Positions 18,378-27,705 of a DNA stretch of 64,000 nt are shown one piece after another. The DNA is from Hafnia alvei. Lineage in GTDB: Bacteria; Pseudomonadota; Gammaproteobacteria; Enterobacterales; Enterobacteriaceae. The translations under genes and the position numbers were made by a program. Location: assembly GCF_900095695.1 (NCBI RefSeq), contig NZ_FMIQ01000057.1, forward strand, positions 1 through 64,000. The letters run 5' to 3'. The notes below the pieces were generated by a model, which worked only from the letters and a program-made list of their open reading frames with translations, was not told the DNA's origin and did not search any database. Every line of letters starts with the position of its first letter. The first letter of the stretch is position 1.

Positions 18378-19367
18378 TTATGGCTGCGTTTTTTTGCGTT
18401 CTACGGTGGTATCGCCGTCATAGTTGGCGGTGGCAATCCATGCGGCGCAAAAGAGCGTTAAGCGGGCAAAGAAGTAGAAGAAAGCCATCAGACCAATGAC
18501 CGAACCAAACGCCGCGCCGGAAGGCGAGCGTGCAAGGCTAGGCAGCGTCCACGTCATCACGAATTTAATTACTTCAAAGCCAATAGCCGCAATTAAGGTT
18601 CCACGGAGTAAGGCTTTTTTCTTTGGTTTATGACGCGGCAATACCAAGAAAATCCAAAGAAACAACAAATAGTTAGCCATGATCGAAATGGACAGCGCAA
18701 TCGCTGTCATCACTGGCCGTAGCCATTCGATGCCGTCTAAACCTAATGCGCGAACAATAGATGCCTGCGCGGCGCCTGCGATAGACGTGAAAGAAAGCGA
18801 GACGATTAGCGCAATCACCAACCCGGTTAGCGAGATAAAATCGCGCAGGTAGCGGAAGTAGAATTTTTCCTGATCCTGTGGATTGCGCTCCCAAACCTCT
18901 CGAGACTGTGCGCGAATCGCTTCACGTAAATTCCCCATCCAACTAATGCCTGAATAGAGCGCAATAGCCAAACCGGTTAGCCCCACGGTGGTACGCTGCT
19001 GGATGGCGGTATTAACGGTATTTTTCAGGGTCGTCGCTAAATTGGGATCGCTAATACTGCTGACTATTTTGTTGATCAATTCCGTGAGCAAATCGGGATT
19101 TGAGGCAAGCACAAAGCCGACGGCTGCAAACGACACCATTAAAATGGGGATAAGAGACAAAAATGAAAAGTAGGTAATCGCGGCACCGAACTGACTGCCC
19201 AGTCGGTCATTAAAGCGATCAACTGCACGGATAACATGGGCCACGCTGGGAATGGCTTTGAACCAGGCCATTACGCCATTGGCTTTATCCAGCGTTTTCG
19301 CCACCTGAGTGGTGACGGTTGCTTTACTGCTTTTGTGGTCTAATTCTTTTGGCATAAGCATTTTCAC
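18378..19367 (-). CDS. yhjD: YhjD, YihY/BrkB-family inner-membrane protein
   Basis: The 329-residue protein has about six membrane helices and a soluble N-terminus of about 50 residues. The YihY/BrkB family core is clear: FNDRLGSQFGAAITYFSFLSLIP split across the first helix, GISWMGNLREAIRA, and the final FGSVIGLMAFFYFFARLTLFCAAW. In E. coli a point change in YhjD suppresses loss of Kdo synthesis, so it has been proposed to transport lipid IV-A-type precursors; the native role is unsettled. It follows the E. coli order (near yhjG), although cdh, the MFS gene and a LysR gene intervene here. Two Met codons occur at residues 1 and 3, and the exact start is uncertain by a few residues. Confidence 0.92.
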   Translation of the reverse strand: MKMLMPKELDHKSSKATVTTQVAKTLDKANGVMAWFKAIPSVAHVIRAVDRFNDRLGSQFGAAITYFSFLSLIPILMVSFAAVGFVLASNPDLLTELINKIVSSISDPNLATTLKNTVNTAIQQRTTVGLTGLAIALYSGISWMGNLREAIRAQSREVWERNPQDQEKFYFRYLRDFISLTGLVIALIVSLSFTSIAGAAQASIVRALGLDGIEWLRPVMTAIALSISIMANYLLFLWIFLVLPRHKPKKKALLRGTLIAAIGFEVIKFVMTWTLPSLARSPSGAAFGSVIGLMAFFYFFARLTLFCAAWIATANYDGDTTVERKKTQP

Positions 19368-19899
19368 CTGTCTGCATTTAGGAACATATGCAATTTCAGG
19401 CGCTTAATTTCTCACGTCATGGTGGGCGAATAATCTAGATCCTAGCAGAGTCGAGCTGTAAGGCAAAATAGGGGAAGAGAAAATCTAGTTTAATAAATAT
19501 TTTCTGATTGCTCTCTGAGGCATTGTTATCATCATTTAGGCGTGAGTATTAAGAATATTCTGCTAATTTAACTCGAACTGAGTAAATTACGACATAGATT
19601 GAATAATATGAAGAAAAAATAGAGAGTAATATCGTGGTTAAGCTAAAAATTAAACAAAGAATCTGTGAGGCAGGTTTTTAATTTAATGAGTTTAATTCAG
19701 TATGTTATGGCATAATTAGACCGTTCAATTAGCACTTTTCAACTTTTTGTAAGATGAGCGTTGGCTGTGCATAATCAACCAATTCACAGACTTGGGTAAG
19801 CCTACAAGCATTTACCTGCTTGCCACTCAAATTATTTAGGGTATAGGCGAATAGGTTTTGACCTATATTCGTCCTCAGCTAACGATTCAAGGTAAAGGC
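19368..19899. other. AT-rich intergenic region upstream of divergent yhjD and lysR
   Basis: About 530 bases, clearly more AT-rich than the flanking genes, holding the promoters of two divergent genes. At 19827-19848 the string ACTCAAATTATTTAGGGTATA matches the terminal part of ERIC-type repeats and is probably a decayed end. No ORF with a ribosome site is seen, and no promoter can be named with confidence. Confidence 0.45.
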
Positions 19900-20796
19900 A
19901 TGCTCGATATTGATGTTAGCGTTATCCGAATTTTTCTCACGGTGATGGATACACGTAGTGTCACCTTAGCGGCAGAGCTACTGAATAGTTCAACGGCGTC
20001 GGTTAGTCGTGCTCTCAAGAAAATGCGCGACAGTTTTAACGACCCGCTCTTTATTCGTACGAAAAAAGGATTAGAACCCACCGCTCTGGCATATAACATT
20101 ACACCCAATTTAGCGCTGGCTTTGAATAGTATTCAGAGCGCGGTGAGTGTTTCGACCACTCTGCGTAATGGTGATAACCGTCAGACGCGTTTAAAGCTGA
20201 GTTTGTCCCCAATGCTTGAATATTACCTGACGAGCATATTGCAGCATCAAGGGTATCCTTTTGACGACGTCGCACTGACCAATGAAACCCATGATGGTGA
20301 TTTGACCAAAGACATCACGCGTCTACGCACTCGTAAAATCGATATTAGTTTTACGCCGCAGAAATATGCAGATTGGATGATAACCAATGTGCCGCTTTTC
20401 GATCTGGTACCGGTGGTAATGTGTCGTAAAGATCACCCGCGAATTAAAGCCGGGTTTAGCTTACAGGAGCTTGAACGGGAAGAATATTTAAGCCCAACGA
20501 TGTGGCCATCTTTGTTTGAAGATAATATTGTGCTTAATCCGCATAACAAAGCGCCCATTTACTCGAGTACCTCGGTACTCAATTTGATGATGATGACAGC
20601 TACCACAGACTATATTCTGATTTGTGGCCAACCTTTTGCTCGTGAGTTTGAAAAGCTGGTTGATGTACAGGTCCTCGAATTCCCACATGCTAAGCCGATG
20701 GGAACCATTTATGCTCATTATCATAAGAGCCGAGCAACAGATGTGAATATAGTTAACCTGATTAATAAAATTAAGGCTGGGACCTTACTCGAGTAA
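19900..20796 (+). CDS. LysR-family transcriptional regulator (LeuO/NodD-like subgroup)
   Basis: The 298-residue protein has an N-terminal LysR winged helix (about 5-65, SVTLAAELLNSSTASVSRALKKMR) and a C-terminal effector domain. Landmarks such as DPLFIRTKKGLEPTALA and the later LVPVVMCRKDHPRI recall the LeuO/NodD-like subgroup of LysR proteins, though I do not recognise a specific orthologue. The frame is open from 19858, but ATG 19900 (MLDIDVSVIRIF) fits the family start and has AAGG 8 bases before it. Codon composition is more AT-rich than the neighbours, and the gene sits between two long AT-rich gaps, suggesting an accessory regulator that may be silenced by H-NS. The target is unknown. 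Confidence 0.8.
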   Translation: MLDIDVSVIRIFLTVMDTRSVTLAAELLNSSTASVSRALKKMRDSFNDPLFIRTKKGLEPTALAYNITPNLALALNSIQSAVSVSTTLRNGDNRQTRLKLSLSPMLEYYLTSILQHQGYPFDDVALTNETHDGDLTKDITRLRTRKIDISFTPQKYADWMITNVPLFDLVPVVMCRKDHPRIKAGFSLQELEREEYLSPTMWPSLFEDNIVLNPHNKAPIYSSTSVLNLMMMTATTDYILICGQPFAREFEKLVDVQVLEFPHAKPMGTIYAHYHKSRATDVNIVNLINKIKAGTLLE

Positions 20797-21544
20797 ATAC
20801 AATAAGAATTAGCTGATAGTTAATTTTTATATATTCTTTTTTATATCAAAATTACATTTATTCGTTAGCCGATAAAAAGGAATAACTAAAGTGTTATCTC
20901 TTTTTATATCTTCAATGAAGAATTATTAGCGTTTAGCAAGCAAGATATCGCATACCTATGAATGTTTTACTCTGAACATTTAGTGCTTTTTTTGTGATCT
21001 AGATAACATAACTGAAGTTATGTTGTGACTAGTACTAAAACTATTAAAAAATGAGCATATGTTAAATGCTTCACATAACAAAATGAAATTTAATGATTTT
21101 TTTGTTCTTGGTGAACTTGGCTTGGCTTTTGTTTGCCTACATGAGCGACACAAAAAGACTACATTTCGTTTTGTGCAAAAGGCATTTCCGCCCCCGGTTA
21201 TTGTTAAGAGTCTTCTTTCTGCCTAACTTGTACCCAAGATATACCGAATCATATTCAGCTTGCTGTTATTCTGCATTTAGGATGTCTTGGTTATTAGTCC
21301 TCCATAATTACGATGCACTTTACTTTCTATCTGCCTGCGTTTGATTGAATAAACGTAGCGAAATGAAAAGCACTCATTTGGTGTTTGTGGATGATATTGA
21401 AAATCATCCTATAGTGCTCTTATCTTATGACTGCTTGATTTTATATTGCAACTGAATTGCGTCGGATTGGAGTTATCACAAGGATGTACTACTAGGCAAG
21501 AGACCCCGCAGTGGTGTTGCCGATGATATTTAAGGTAATAAAAA
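20797..21544. other. Long AT-rich gap with a perfect palindrome
   Basis: About 750 bases with no credible gene. An 83-codon frame at 21093-21344 lacks a ribosome site and looks random. AACATAACT-GA-AGTTATGTT (21005-21024) is a perfect 9-base inverted repeat that could be an operator. The region probably carries a long 5' control region for the LuxR-type gene at 21545. Confidence 0.4.
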
Positions 21545-22174
21545 GTGAATTCATTATCCACATCATCATCTGAGCTTGAAGTTATTAATATTGATAACGC
21601 GGTGATCGCTATTTTATCTGACGATCCTATGTTTGCTGCGGGAGTGAGAAGCCTATTGAAGAAAATTGCACCTCTAGGTCAAGGGGCTGTGATTGATTCA
21701 GATAGAGCCAAAATTGTTATGGTTGATTTAGATAGCTTAAATCAATCTATTTTTCAGGTTGTTCGTACGCTGGCCGGTTTACGTTCTTACGATGCTTATC
21801 GCACCGTATTTTGGACATCTAATCAGGCAGAGCATACGCTGAATTTTGTTCGTCTCATTGATAACGCAAGTTTTATTAACAAGAAAGCGTCCCTTGAGTC
21901 GGTAGAGTCAGCGGTGCAAGAGGTCCTGCGTGGTGGCCGTTTTGTGACGCAAGAAGTTCAACATACGTTCCAGACATCCAATGGCCCGGGCCGCGTTACC
22001 GAAGAGACGTTCACAATTTTAGATGACATGATGAGCGGCATGCGTGTGAAGTGTATCGCCGCCAAGCTGCATACTGCGGACAAGTCGATTTATAGCAAGC
22101 TGCGTCAGTTCCGTGAACGCCTATCTTTGCTGCGTAAAAGCGACTTTTTGAGCTTTATTCACGACATTTCGTGA
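21545..22174 (+). CDS. Response-regulator-like protein with C-terminal HTH
   Basis: The 209-residue protein has the length and layout of NarL/RcsB-type regulators. An N-terminal receiver-like half (about 17-125) keeps the acidic pair (ILSDDPMF), a plausible phospho-acceptor Asp (IVMVDLDSL) and a Lys (FINKKAS). The C-terminal segment (about 150-205, VTEETFTILDDMMSGMRVKCIAAKLH) has the spacing of a LuxR helix-turn-helix but deviates from consensus. GTG 21545 follows AAGG at 21532-21535. There is no sensor kinase nearby. It occupies the general place of yhjB (a LuxR-type gene) in E. coli but is not obviously similar to it. Function and target are unknown. Confidence 0.7.
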   Translation: MNSLSTSSSELEVINIDNAVIAILSDDPMFAAGVRSLLKKIAPLGQGAVIDSDRAKIVMVDLDSLNQSIFQVVRTLAGLRSYDAYRTVFWTSNQAEHTLNFVRLIDNASFINKKASLESVESAVQEVLRGGRFVTQEVQHTFQTSNGPGRVTEETFTILDDMMSGMRVKCIAAKLHTADKSIYSKLRQFRERLSLLRKSDFLSFIHDIS

Positions 22175-22206
22175 TCGTGAAATAAAACCAAACACGAGAT
22201 AAAGAT

Positions 22207-22240
22207 AAAAAAGGCCGAAGAGAGATCTTCGGCCTTTTCT
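22207..22240. terminator. Bidirectional intrinsic terminator
   Basis: AAGGCCGAAG-AGAGAT-CTTCGGCCTT is flanked by A-run on the left and TTCTGTT on the right, between the convergent LuxR-like gene and gor. Confidence 0.9.
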
Positions 22241-22259
22241 GTTACTGCGCCATCAATGA

Positions 22260-23612
22260 TTAGCGCATGGTCACGAACTCTTCCGAGCCTGTTGGATGGA
22301 TTGCCACGGTGTTGTCGAAGTCTTTCTTGGTTGCGCCCATTTTTAGCGCAACGGCAAAGCCCTGCAGCATCTCATCCATGCCGTAGCCAATACCGTGGAT
22401 GCCAACGATCTTCTCATCTTTACCCACACATACCAGCTTCATGCGGCACGGCTGGCGGTGCTGAGTCACAGCGGTATACATGGCGGTAAAGGAGGACTTG
22501 TACACCTTCACGTTGTCTTCGCCGTGCTGTTCTTTCGCCTGGTCTTCAGTCAAACCAACGGTACCAATTGGCGGATGGCTGAATACCACGGTTGGGATAT
22601 TGCTGTAGTCGAGATGCTCATCCGGCTTGTTGTTAAACAAACGCTCAGATAAACGGCGGCCTGCAGCAACGGCAACCGGTGTTAACTCAACGGCACCGGT
22701 GTTATCCCCAACGGCATAAATGCCTTTTACGTTGGTATTCTGATATTTATCAACGGTGATGTAGCCTTTATCGTTGGTTTTAACACCCGCGGCGCTCAGG
22801 TTGATATTGTCGTTGGCAGGTTCACGGCCAATGGCCCAAATCAGGCAGTCAACTTCAAACGTTTTGCCATTTTCTAGCGTCAGCGTCAGGCTACCATCGC
22901 TATTTTTAACCACGGATTTTGGAACTGACTGGGTGTGCAGCTGTGGGCCTTCTGCGTTCATCACTTCAACCAGCGCTTCAACAATCATTGGGTCAAAGGT
23001 ACGCAGAGGCGCGTGTTTACGTACGAACAGATGGGTTTCAGAGCCCAAGCCATTCAGCACACCGGCAATTTCAACGGCGATATAGCCCGCGCCAACGACT
23101 GCCACGCGTTTTGGCAACGCGTCTAACTCAAAGAAACCATCGGAATTAATACCGTATTCTGCACCCGGAATATTAGGGCGAGAAGGGCGGCCACCGGTTG
23201 CGATCAGAATATGATCGGCGGTGATGGTTTCGCCGTTCACTTCAACGGTGTGCGCATCAATAAATTTGGCAAAGCCGTGGATCACGTCAACTTTATTGTT
23301 GCCCAGTCCACGTTCATAGGACTGATGGATACGGTCGATATAGGCGGTGCGGCTTTCGATCAGTTTGCCCCAATCGAACTTATTCACCGTGGTATCAAAA
23401 CCATAGTCAGGGCCATACAAATGGATCGCTTCCGCGATTTGTGCGGCGTGCCACATCACTTTTTTCGGCACACAACCCACGTTTACGCAGGTGCCGCCCA
23501 GATACTTGGCTTCAACCAGCGCACATTTTTGGCCATACATGGCCGCACGGTTGATGGAAGCAATACCGCCGCTGCCACCGCCAATTGCGAGATAGTCATA
23601 ATGTTTAGTCAT
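22260..23612 (-). CDS. gor: Glutathione reductase
   Basis: The 450-residue flavoenzyme reduces oxidised glutathione with NADPH in the cytoplasm. The N-terminal FAD motif GGGSGG (about 11-16), the redox-active disulfide TCVNVGC (Cys42/Cys47), the NADPH-binding [13 protein letters not shown] (about 173-185) and the C-terminal catalytic His-Glu ([13 protein letters not shown]) are all present, and the length equals that of E. coli Gor. In E. coli gor neighbours rlmJ and prlC. Here the next gene upstream is ampR on the same strand, with 149 bases between. It is convergent with the LuxR-type gene. I see no obvious OxyR site in the short upstream region. Confidence 0.97.
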   Translation of the reverse strand: MTKHYDYLAIGGGSGGIASINRAAMYGQKCALVEAKYLGGTCVNVGCVPKKVMWHAAQIAEAIHLYGPDYGFDTTVNKFDWGKLIESRTAYIDRIHQSYERGLGNNKVDVIHGFAKFIDAHTVEVNGETITADHILIATGGRPSRPNIPGAEYGINSDGFFELDALPKRVAVVGAGYIAVEIAGVLNGLGSETHLFVRKHAPLRTFDPMIVEALVEVMNAEGPQLHTQSVPKSVVKNSDGSLTLTLENGKTFEVDCLIWAIGREPANDNINLSAAGVKTNDKGYITVDKYQNTNVKGIYAVGDNTGAVELTPVAVAAGRRLSERLFNNKPDEHLDYSNIPTVVFSHPPIGTVGLTEDQAKEQHGEDNVKVYKSSFTAMYTAVTQHRQPCRMKLVCVGKDEKIVGIHGIGYGMDEMLQGFAVALKMGATKKDFDNTVAIHPTGSEEFVTMR

Positions 23613-23761
23613 CAGGGAGTTCCATGAGTTGTGTACCCGGCATTCAGCATAGTGCTGATGATAGCCAGTGAGAAAATTGCCTTAGAGTGTAACGCTACTC
23701 ACGCTATTGCCGCAAAGGTTGCGTCTATGGTTGTGATAGGCTCGGCTATCGTTGAATAACG

Positions 23762-24628
23762 CTACTCGTTGGCTTGCGCCACAAGCCATTGCTGGAACAG
23801 CTGCATGGCGGGGGATAGGGGTTTGGATTTCAGCCATGTTAGCCAGTAACTACCGACTTCAACGTTGATATCAAAGGGCCTCACTAGAATGCCATTTTGC
23901 AGTTCGTGCTCGAACATTTTGGCCGGGGCTAGCGCAACGCCCCCATTCTGGATGGCAGCTTCAACCATCAGGCGTGACGAATCGAAAATAGGTCCGTTAA
24001 CTCTGATTGGCTCAATACCCGCAGCGCTAAACCAGTTGTTCCACTCTTCTGCTCGATAAGAACGCATAAGCGTTTCTTTGGCTAAATCTTGAGGCTGCTC
24101 TAATCGCTGAGCCACGCTTGGGGTACATAGTACGCTTAGGGGGGCATCAAACAGTGCAACGTTATGGGTGGCTGGCCACATGCCATTACCAAAACGTATG
24201 GCAAAATCTAAGCCTTCCCCGGCTAAATTAACCAGATTGTTATTAGTGAGCAGTCTAAGCTCAACAAAGGGATGGTCAGCGTTAAAGCTTTGCAAACGAG
24301 GCATTAGCCAGCCCACGGCAAAAGTGCCGACCACGGCGACGGTCAGAACTTCATGGAAATGGCCGCCTTCAAACTGCTTGAGAACCGCTTCAATCTGGCT
24401 AAATGCTTCGCTGAGCACCGGCATCAGAACATGAGCTTCATCGGTGAGCTCTAATCCTCGCGGTAGGCGCTTGAATAGCTGCGTTCCTAACCGCGCCTCA
24501 AGGGCTCGTACTTGCTGGCTAACGGCTGCCTGCGTCACGCTGAGCTCCAGTCCGGCACGAGTAAAACTTAGGTGACGGGCAGAAGCTTCAAAGGCGCGCA
24601 GCGCGTTAAGCGGGAGATAGGAACGCAT
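23762..24628 (-). CDS. ampR: LysR-type regulator of beta-lactamase, AmpR
   Basis: The 288-residue LysR protein begins MRSYLPLNALRAFEASARHL, then LSFTRAGLELSVTQAAVSQQVRALE gives the winged helix (about 20-45). The effector domain has the AmpR landmarks VVGTFAVGWLMPRL, GLDFAIRFGNG and the late GSYWLTWLKS. AmpR senses muropeptides: anhydro-muropeptides turn it into an activator of ampC, and UDP-MurNAc-pentapeptide keeps it a repressor. It is transcribed divergently from ampC across 227 bases, the classical inducible arrangement. Beta-lactam exposure is therefore expected to induce the neighbouring enzyme. The residue usually implicated in constitutive activation cannot be judged reliably without an alignment. 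Confidence 0.93.
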   Translation of the reverse strand: MRSYLPLNALRAFEASARHLSFTRAGLELSVTQAAVSQQVRALEARLGTQLFKRLPRGLELTDEAHVLMPVLSEAFSQIEAVLKQFEGGHFHEVLTVAVVGTFAVGWLMPRLQSFNADHPFVELRLLTNNNLVNLAGEGLDFAIRFGNGMWPATHNVALFDAPLSVLCTPSVAQRLEQPQDLAKETLMRSYRAEEWNNWFSAAGIEPIRVNGPIFDSSRLMVEAAIQNGGVALAPAKMFEHELQNGILVRPFDINVEVGSYWLTWLKSKPLSPAMQLFQQWLVAQANE

Positions 24629-24855
24629 GGTAATGGCCCTTAAAGAAGCTAGCTATAAGTTTTTCTTTACCCTAAGGGAATTTAATCTCGCTTGTCAATC
24701 TACGGGTGATAGCGGATATTCCTGCCGCCACGATGAGTTTGGCGTAGTGGTGCCATAGGCTCATCGTGTGAATGATTATTTCGCTAAACTTTTTCTTTTG
24801 CATGCTGATAGGCGTGCAAGATTCAAAACATATCCGATGAAAAGGTCACTTAATT
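24629..24855. promoter_or_regulatory. ampR-ampC divergent control region
   Basis: The 227-base intergenic region contains a LysR-type element, TCGCTAAACTTT (24781-24792), and downstream GCGTGCAAGATTC (24812-24824). Both recall the AmpR operator of Citrobacter freundii (GCTAAATTT, GGTGCAAATC) from memory. A perfect 9-base inverted repeat, CACGATGAG (24729-24737) and CTCATCGTG (24760-24768), lies just upstream and has no assigned role. The ampC start has AAAAGG at 24840-24845. Confidence 0.55.
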
Positions 24856-26025
24856 ATGCGTAAAAAAATGCAGAACACATTGAAGCTGTTATCCGTGATT
24901 ACCTGTCTGGCGGTAACGGCTCAGGGCGCCATGGCATCAGAAATGGATCAGAGCAAGATTAAAGATACCGTTGATAGTCTGATCCAGCCGTTGATGCAGA
25001 AGAATAATATTCCGGGCATGTCGGTGGCAGTTACGCTGAACGGCAAAAATTATATTTATAACTATGGATTAGCCTCTAAACAGCCACAGCAGCCCGTAAC
25101 GGACAACACGCTTTTTGAAGTGGGATCGTTGAGCAAAACCTTTGCAGCGACGCTGGCGTCTTACGCGCAGGTCAGCGGCAAGTTATCGCTGGATAAAAGT
25201 ATTAGCCACTATGTGCCAGAGCTGCGCGGCAGCAGCTTCGATCACACCAGCGTGCTGAATGCGGGAACGCATACCACGGGTTTAGGGATTTTCATGCCTG
25301 AAGATGTGAAAAATACCGATCAGCTGATGGCTTATCTGAAAGCGTGGAAACCTGCCGATCCTGCGGGAACTCACCGTGTTTATTCCAATATTGGTACCGG
25401 TTTGTTGGGCATGATTGCAGCGCAAAGTATGGGAATGACCTACGAAGACGCGATTGAGAAGACGCTACTTCCTAAGTTGGGCATGACGCATACCTACCTT
25501 AATGTTCCCGCAGACCAAGCGGAAAATTATGCTTGGGGCTACAACAAAAAGAATGAGCCGATCCACGTCAACATGGAAGTGTTGGGTAATGAAGCGTATG
25601 GCATAAAAACCAACGCGAGTGACCTGATTCGCTATGTGCAAGCCAATATGGGGCAGCTAAAACTTGATGGAAATTCGACGCTGCAAAAAGCGCTAACCGA
25701 CACGCACACCGGCTACTTCAAGTCAGGCAAAATTACGCAGGATCTGATGTGGGAACAGCTGCCATATCCGGTTTCTCTACCGGATCTGCTCACCGGCAAC
25801 GATATGGCGATGACAAAAAGCGTTGCTACGCCGATTGTTCCACCGTTGCCACCACAGGAAAAGGTATGGATTAACAAGACCGGTTCCACCAATGGTTTTG
25901 GTGCCTATATCGCGTTTGTTCCGGCTAAAAAGATGGGTATCGTGATGTTGGCGAACAAGAATTACTCTATCGATCAGCGTGTGACGGTGGCGTATAAAAT
26001 CTTAAGTGGACTGGAAGGAAAGTAA
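24856..26025 (+). CDS. ampC: Class C beta-lactamase, ACC type
   Basis: The 389-residue serine beta-lactamase has a signal peptide (about 1-28, TAQGAMAS). The catalytic motifs are SLSK (Ser91), YSN (176-178) and KTG (341-343). Long stretches match the ACC-1 enzyme of Hafnia alvei from memory (for example LWEQ-type TQDLMWEQLPYPVSLP and KTGSTNGFGAYIAFV), with scattered substitutions elsewhere, so this is an ACC variant. ATG 24856 has AAAAGG upstream; the customary ACC start would be the Met four codons later. The divergent ampR and flanking housekeeping genes (gor, gdhA) mark it as the resident chromosomal copy, not a mobile one. ACC enzymes hydrolyse many cephalosporins but spare cephamycins better than other AmpCs; the phenotype here is not shown by sequence. 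Confidence 0.95.
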   Translation: MRKKMQNTLKLLSVITCLAVTAQGAMASEMDQSKIKDTVDSLIQPLMQKNNIPGMSVAVTLNGKNYIYNYGLASKQPQQPVTDNTLFEVGSLSKTFAATLASYAQVSGKLSLDKSISHYVPELRGSSFDHTSVLNAGTHTTGLGIFMPEDVKNTDQLMAYLKAWKPADPAGTHRVYSNIGTGLLGMIAAQSMGMTYEDAIEKTLLPKLGMTHTYLNVPADQAENYAWGYNKKNEPIHVNMEVLGNEAYGIKTNASDLIRYVQANMGQLKLDGNSTLQKALTDTHTGYFKSGKITQDLMWEQLPYPVSLPDLLTGNDMAMTKSVATPIVPPLPPQEKVWINKTGSTNGFGAYIAFVPAKKMGIVMLANKNYSIDQRVTVAYKILSGLEGK

Positions 26026-26042
26026 TCAGTTCGGTTGTATAG

Positions 26043-26124
26043 ACCCTCCCACGTCTCCCCCTTGGTAGGGAGAGATCACCGAACGGTTCCCTCCCCAGCG
26101 AAGGGGAGGGCTAGGGTGGGGGAG
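26043..26124. repeat. GC-rich palindromic intergenic repeat, copy 1
   Basis: Nested inverted repeats: CCCTCCCC-AGCGAA-GGGGAGGG (26089-26110), TCTCCC/GGGAGA upstream, and outer CTCCCAC/GTGGGGGAG arms. A related copy in the opposite orientation is at 29447-29557. It may also end transcription of ampC and gdhA, which converge here. Confidence 0.7.
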
Positions 26125-26138
26125 CTTCTTGTAAAAAC

Positions 26139-27482
26139 CTATAAAACGCCCTGCGCCAGCATGGCGTCAGCGACTTTCACAAATCCTGCAATATTTGCTC
26201 CACGTACATAGTTGGTTTGTTTATCCTCACCGCCATATTCCACGCAGGCCTGGTGGATATCTAGCATGATGTGGTGCAGGCGCAAATCCACTTTCTCGGC
26301 CTTCCAACCCATGCGTGCCGCGTTTTGCGCCATCTCTAAGCCAGATGTTGCAACGCCACCTGCGTTAGCTGCTTTACCCGGCGCAAATAAGACGCCCGCT
26401 TCAAGGAAGAGATCCGTGGCTTCAATCGTGGTTGGCATATTTGCGCCTTCGGCCACGGCTTTCACTCCATTGGCGATCAGCGTGCGTGCCGCTGGGGCGT
26501 CCAGCTCATTCTGGGTGGCGCAAGGCAGAGCGATATCAACGCTGATGCCCCAAGGCTGCTGGCCTTCAAGATAGGTGAGGCCAAACTCTTTGGCATAGTC
26601 GGCAATGCGTCCATCCTGCTGAGACTTTATCTGGCACAGACGCGCCAGTTTTTCCGGCGTAAAGCCAGCTTCATCAACCACGGTGCCGTTGGAGTCTGAA
26701 GCCGTTACCACGCGCGCACCTAGCGCCATCGCTTTTTCGATGGCGTATTGAGCCACGTTGCCCGAACCTGACACCGCAACTTTCATTCCTTCAAAACCTA
26801 AACCATGGCGTTTTAGCATGGCGTCAGTAAAGTAAACCAGACCATAGCCCGTCGCTTCTGGGCGGATTAAACTGCCACCAAATGACAGCCCTTTTCCGGT
26901 GAATACGCATGCCGTATTGTTCGACAGTTTTTTCATCATGCCCGCCATAAAGCCCACTTCTCGCCCACCCACGCCGATATCACCGGCTGGAACGTCGGTG
27001 TCGGCACCTAAATGACGATAAAGCTCAGTCATTAAGGCTTGGCAGAAGCGCATGATTTCGCCGTCGCTTTTCCCTTTCGGGTTGAAATCGCTACCGCCTT
27101 TACCCCCGCCCATTGGCAGCGTCGTGAGCGCGTTTTTAAACGTTTGCTCAAAGCCAAGGAATTTCAGGATCGACAGGTTAACCGAAGGATGGAAGCGCAT
27201 TCCGCCCTTAAACGGCCCAATGGCCGAGCTGAACTGTACGCGCCATGCGCGGTTGACCTGAACCTGCCCGCGATCGTCAACCCATGTGACGCGGAACTGA
27301 ATTACACGCTCGGGTTCAATCAAGCGTTCTAGCAGGGCAGCGTCACGGTAGCGCGGGTTTTTCTCTAGAAACGGCCACAGGGTGGTCATCACTTCTCGCA
27401 CGGCCTGCAAGAATTCGGGTTGGTTGGGATCGCGTTGTTGTACGCTGGTGAGAAAGTTTTCCAGAGACAATAGTTGCTCCAT
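26139..27482 (-). CDS. gdhA: NADP-specific glutamate dehydrogenase
   Basis: The 447-residue enzyme makes glutamate from 2-oxoglutarate and ammonia with NADPH; the length matches E. coli GdhA. The substrate-binding motif GPFKGGMRFHPSVN and the catalytic-lysine motif PMGGGKGGSDFNPKGKSD (about 119-136) are present, as are the nucleotide-binding VAVSGSGNVAQYA (Rossmann turn) and the C-terminal GEDKQTNYVRGANIAGF. It is monocistronic, convergent with ampC. In E. coli gdhA is far from uspA. Here it sits between ampC and dtpB, so the locus is rearranged. A stretch CTTGAATTATTTAGGGG (about 27519-27535) just upstream looks like an ERIC end remnant. Confidence 0.97.
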   Translation of the reverse strand: MEQLLSLENFLTSVQQRDPNQPEFLQAVREVMTTLWPFLEKNPRYRDAALLERLIEPERVIQFRVTWVDDRGQVQVNRAWRVQFSSAIGPFKGGMRFHPSVNLSILKFLGFEQTFKNALTTLPMGGGKGGSDFNPKGKSDGEIMRFCQALMTELYRHLGADTDVPAGDIGVGGREVGFMAGMMKKLSNNTACVFTGKGLSFGGSLIRPEATGYGLVYFTDAMLKRHGLGFEGMKVAVSGSGNVAQYAIEKAMALGARVVTASDSNGTVVDEAGFTPEKLARLCQIKSQQDGRIADYAKEFGLTYLEGQQPWGISVDIALPCATQNELDAPAARTLIANGVKAVAEGANMPTTIEATDLFLEAGVLFAPGKAANAGGVATSGLEMAQNAARMGWKAEKVDLRLHHIMLDIHQACVEYGGEDKQTNYVRGANIAGFVKVADAMLAQGVL

Positions 27483-27654
27483 AGTTTGGTACTCCTTATT
27501 TCCCCGTTATTCTGCAACTTGAATTATTTAGGGGAAGCGTGGTTGATGTTTTATGCGTTTTTTATGGTTATAAATGCAATTATGTTTGTGTTTGCTTTTC
27601 GACTATATCACTGGGAATAGGCTTTTAATCAAGCGATTTATTATCACGGAGATA

Positions 27655-27682
27655 ATAAAAAAGCCTCCAAGTGGAGGCTTTA
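27655..27682 (-). terminator. Intrinsic terminator of dtpB
   Basis: On the minus strand AAAGCCTCCACTTGGAGGCTTTTTTATT: an 8-base stem with a T-run, 24 bases after the dtpB stop. Confidence 0.9.
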
Positions 27683-27705
27683 GGAAAAGGATGTCAAAAG
27701 CGCAA

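Noticed and set aside
21093-21344. 83-codon ORF in the AT-rich gap
   Set aside because: No ribosome site, low-complexity Phe/Leu/Tyr composition typical of random AT-rich frames.
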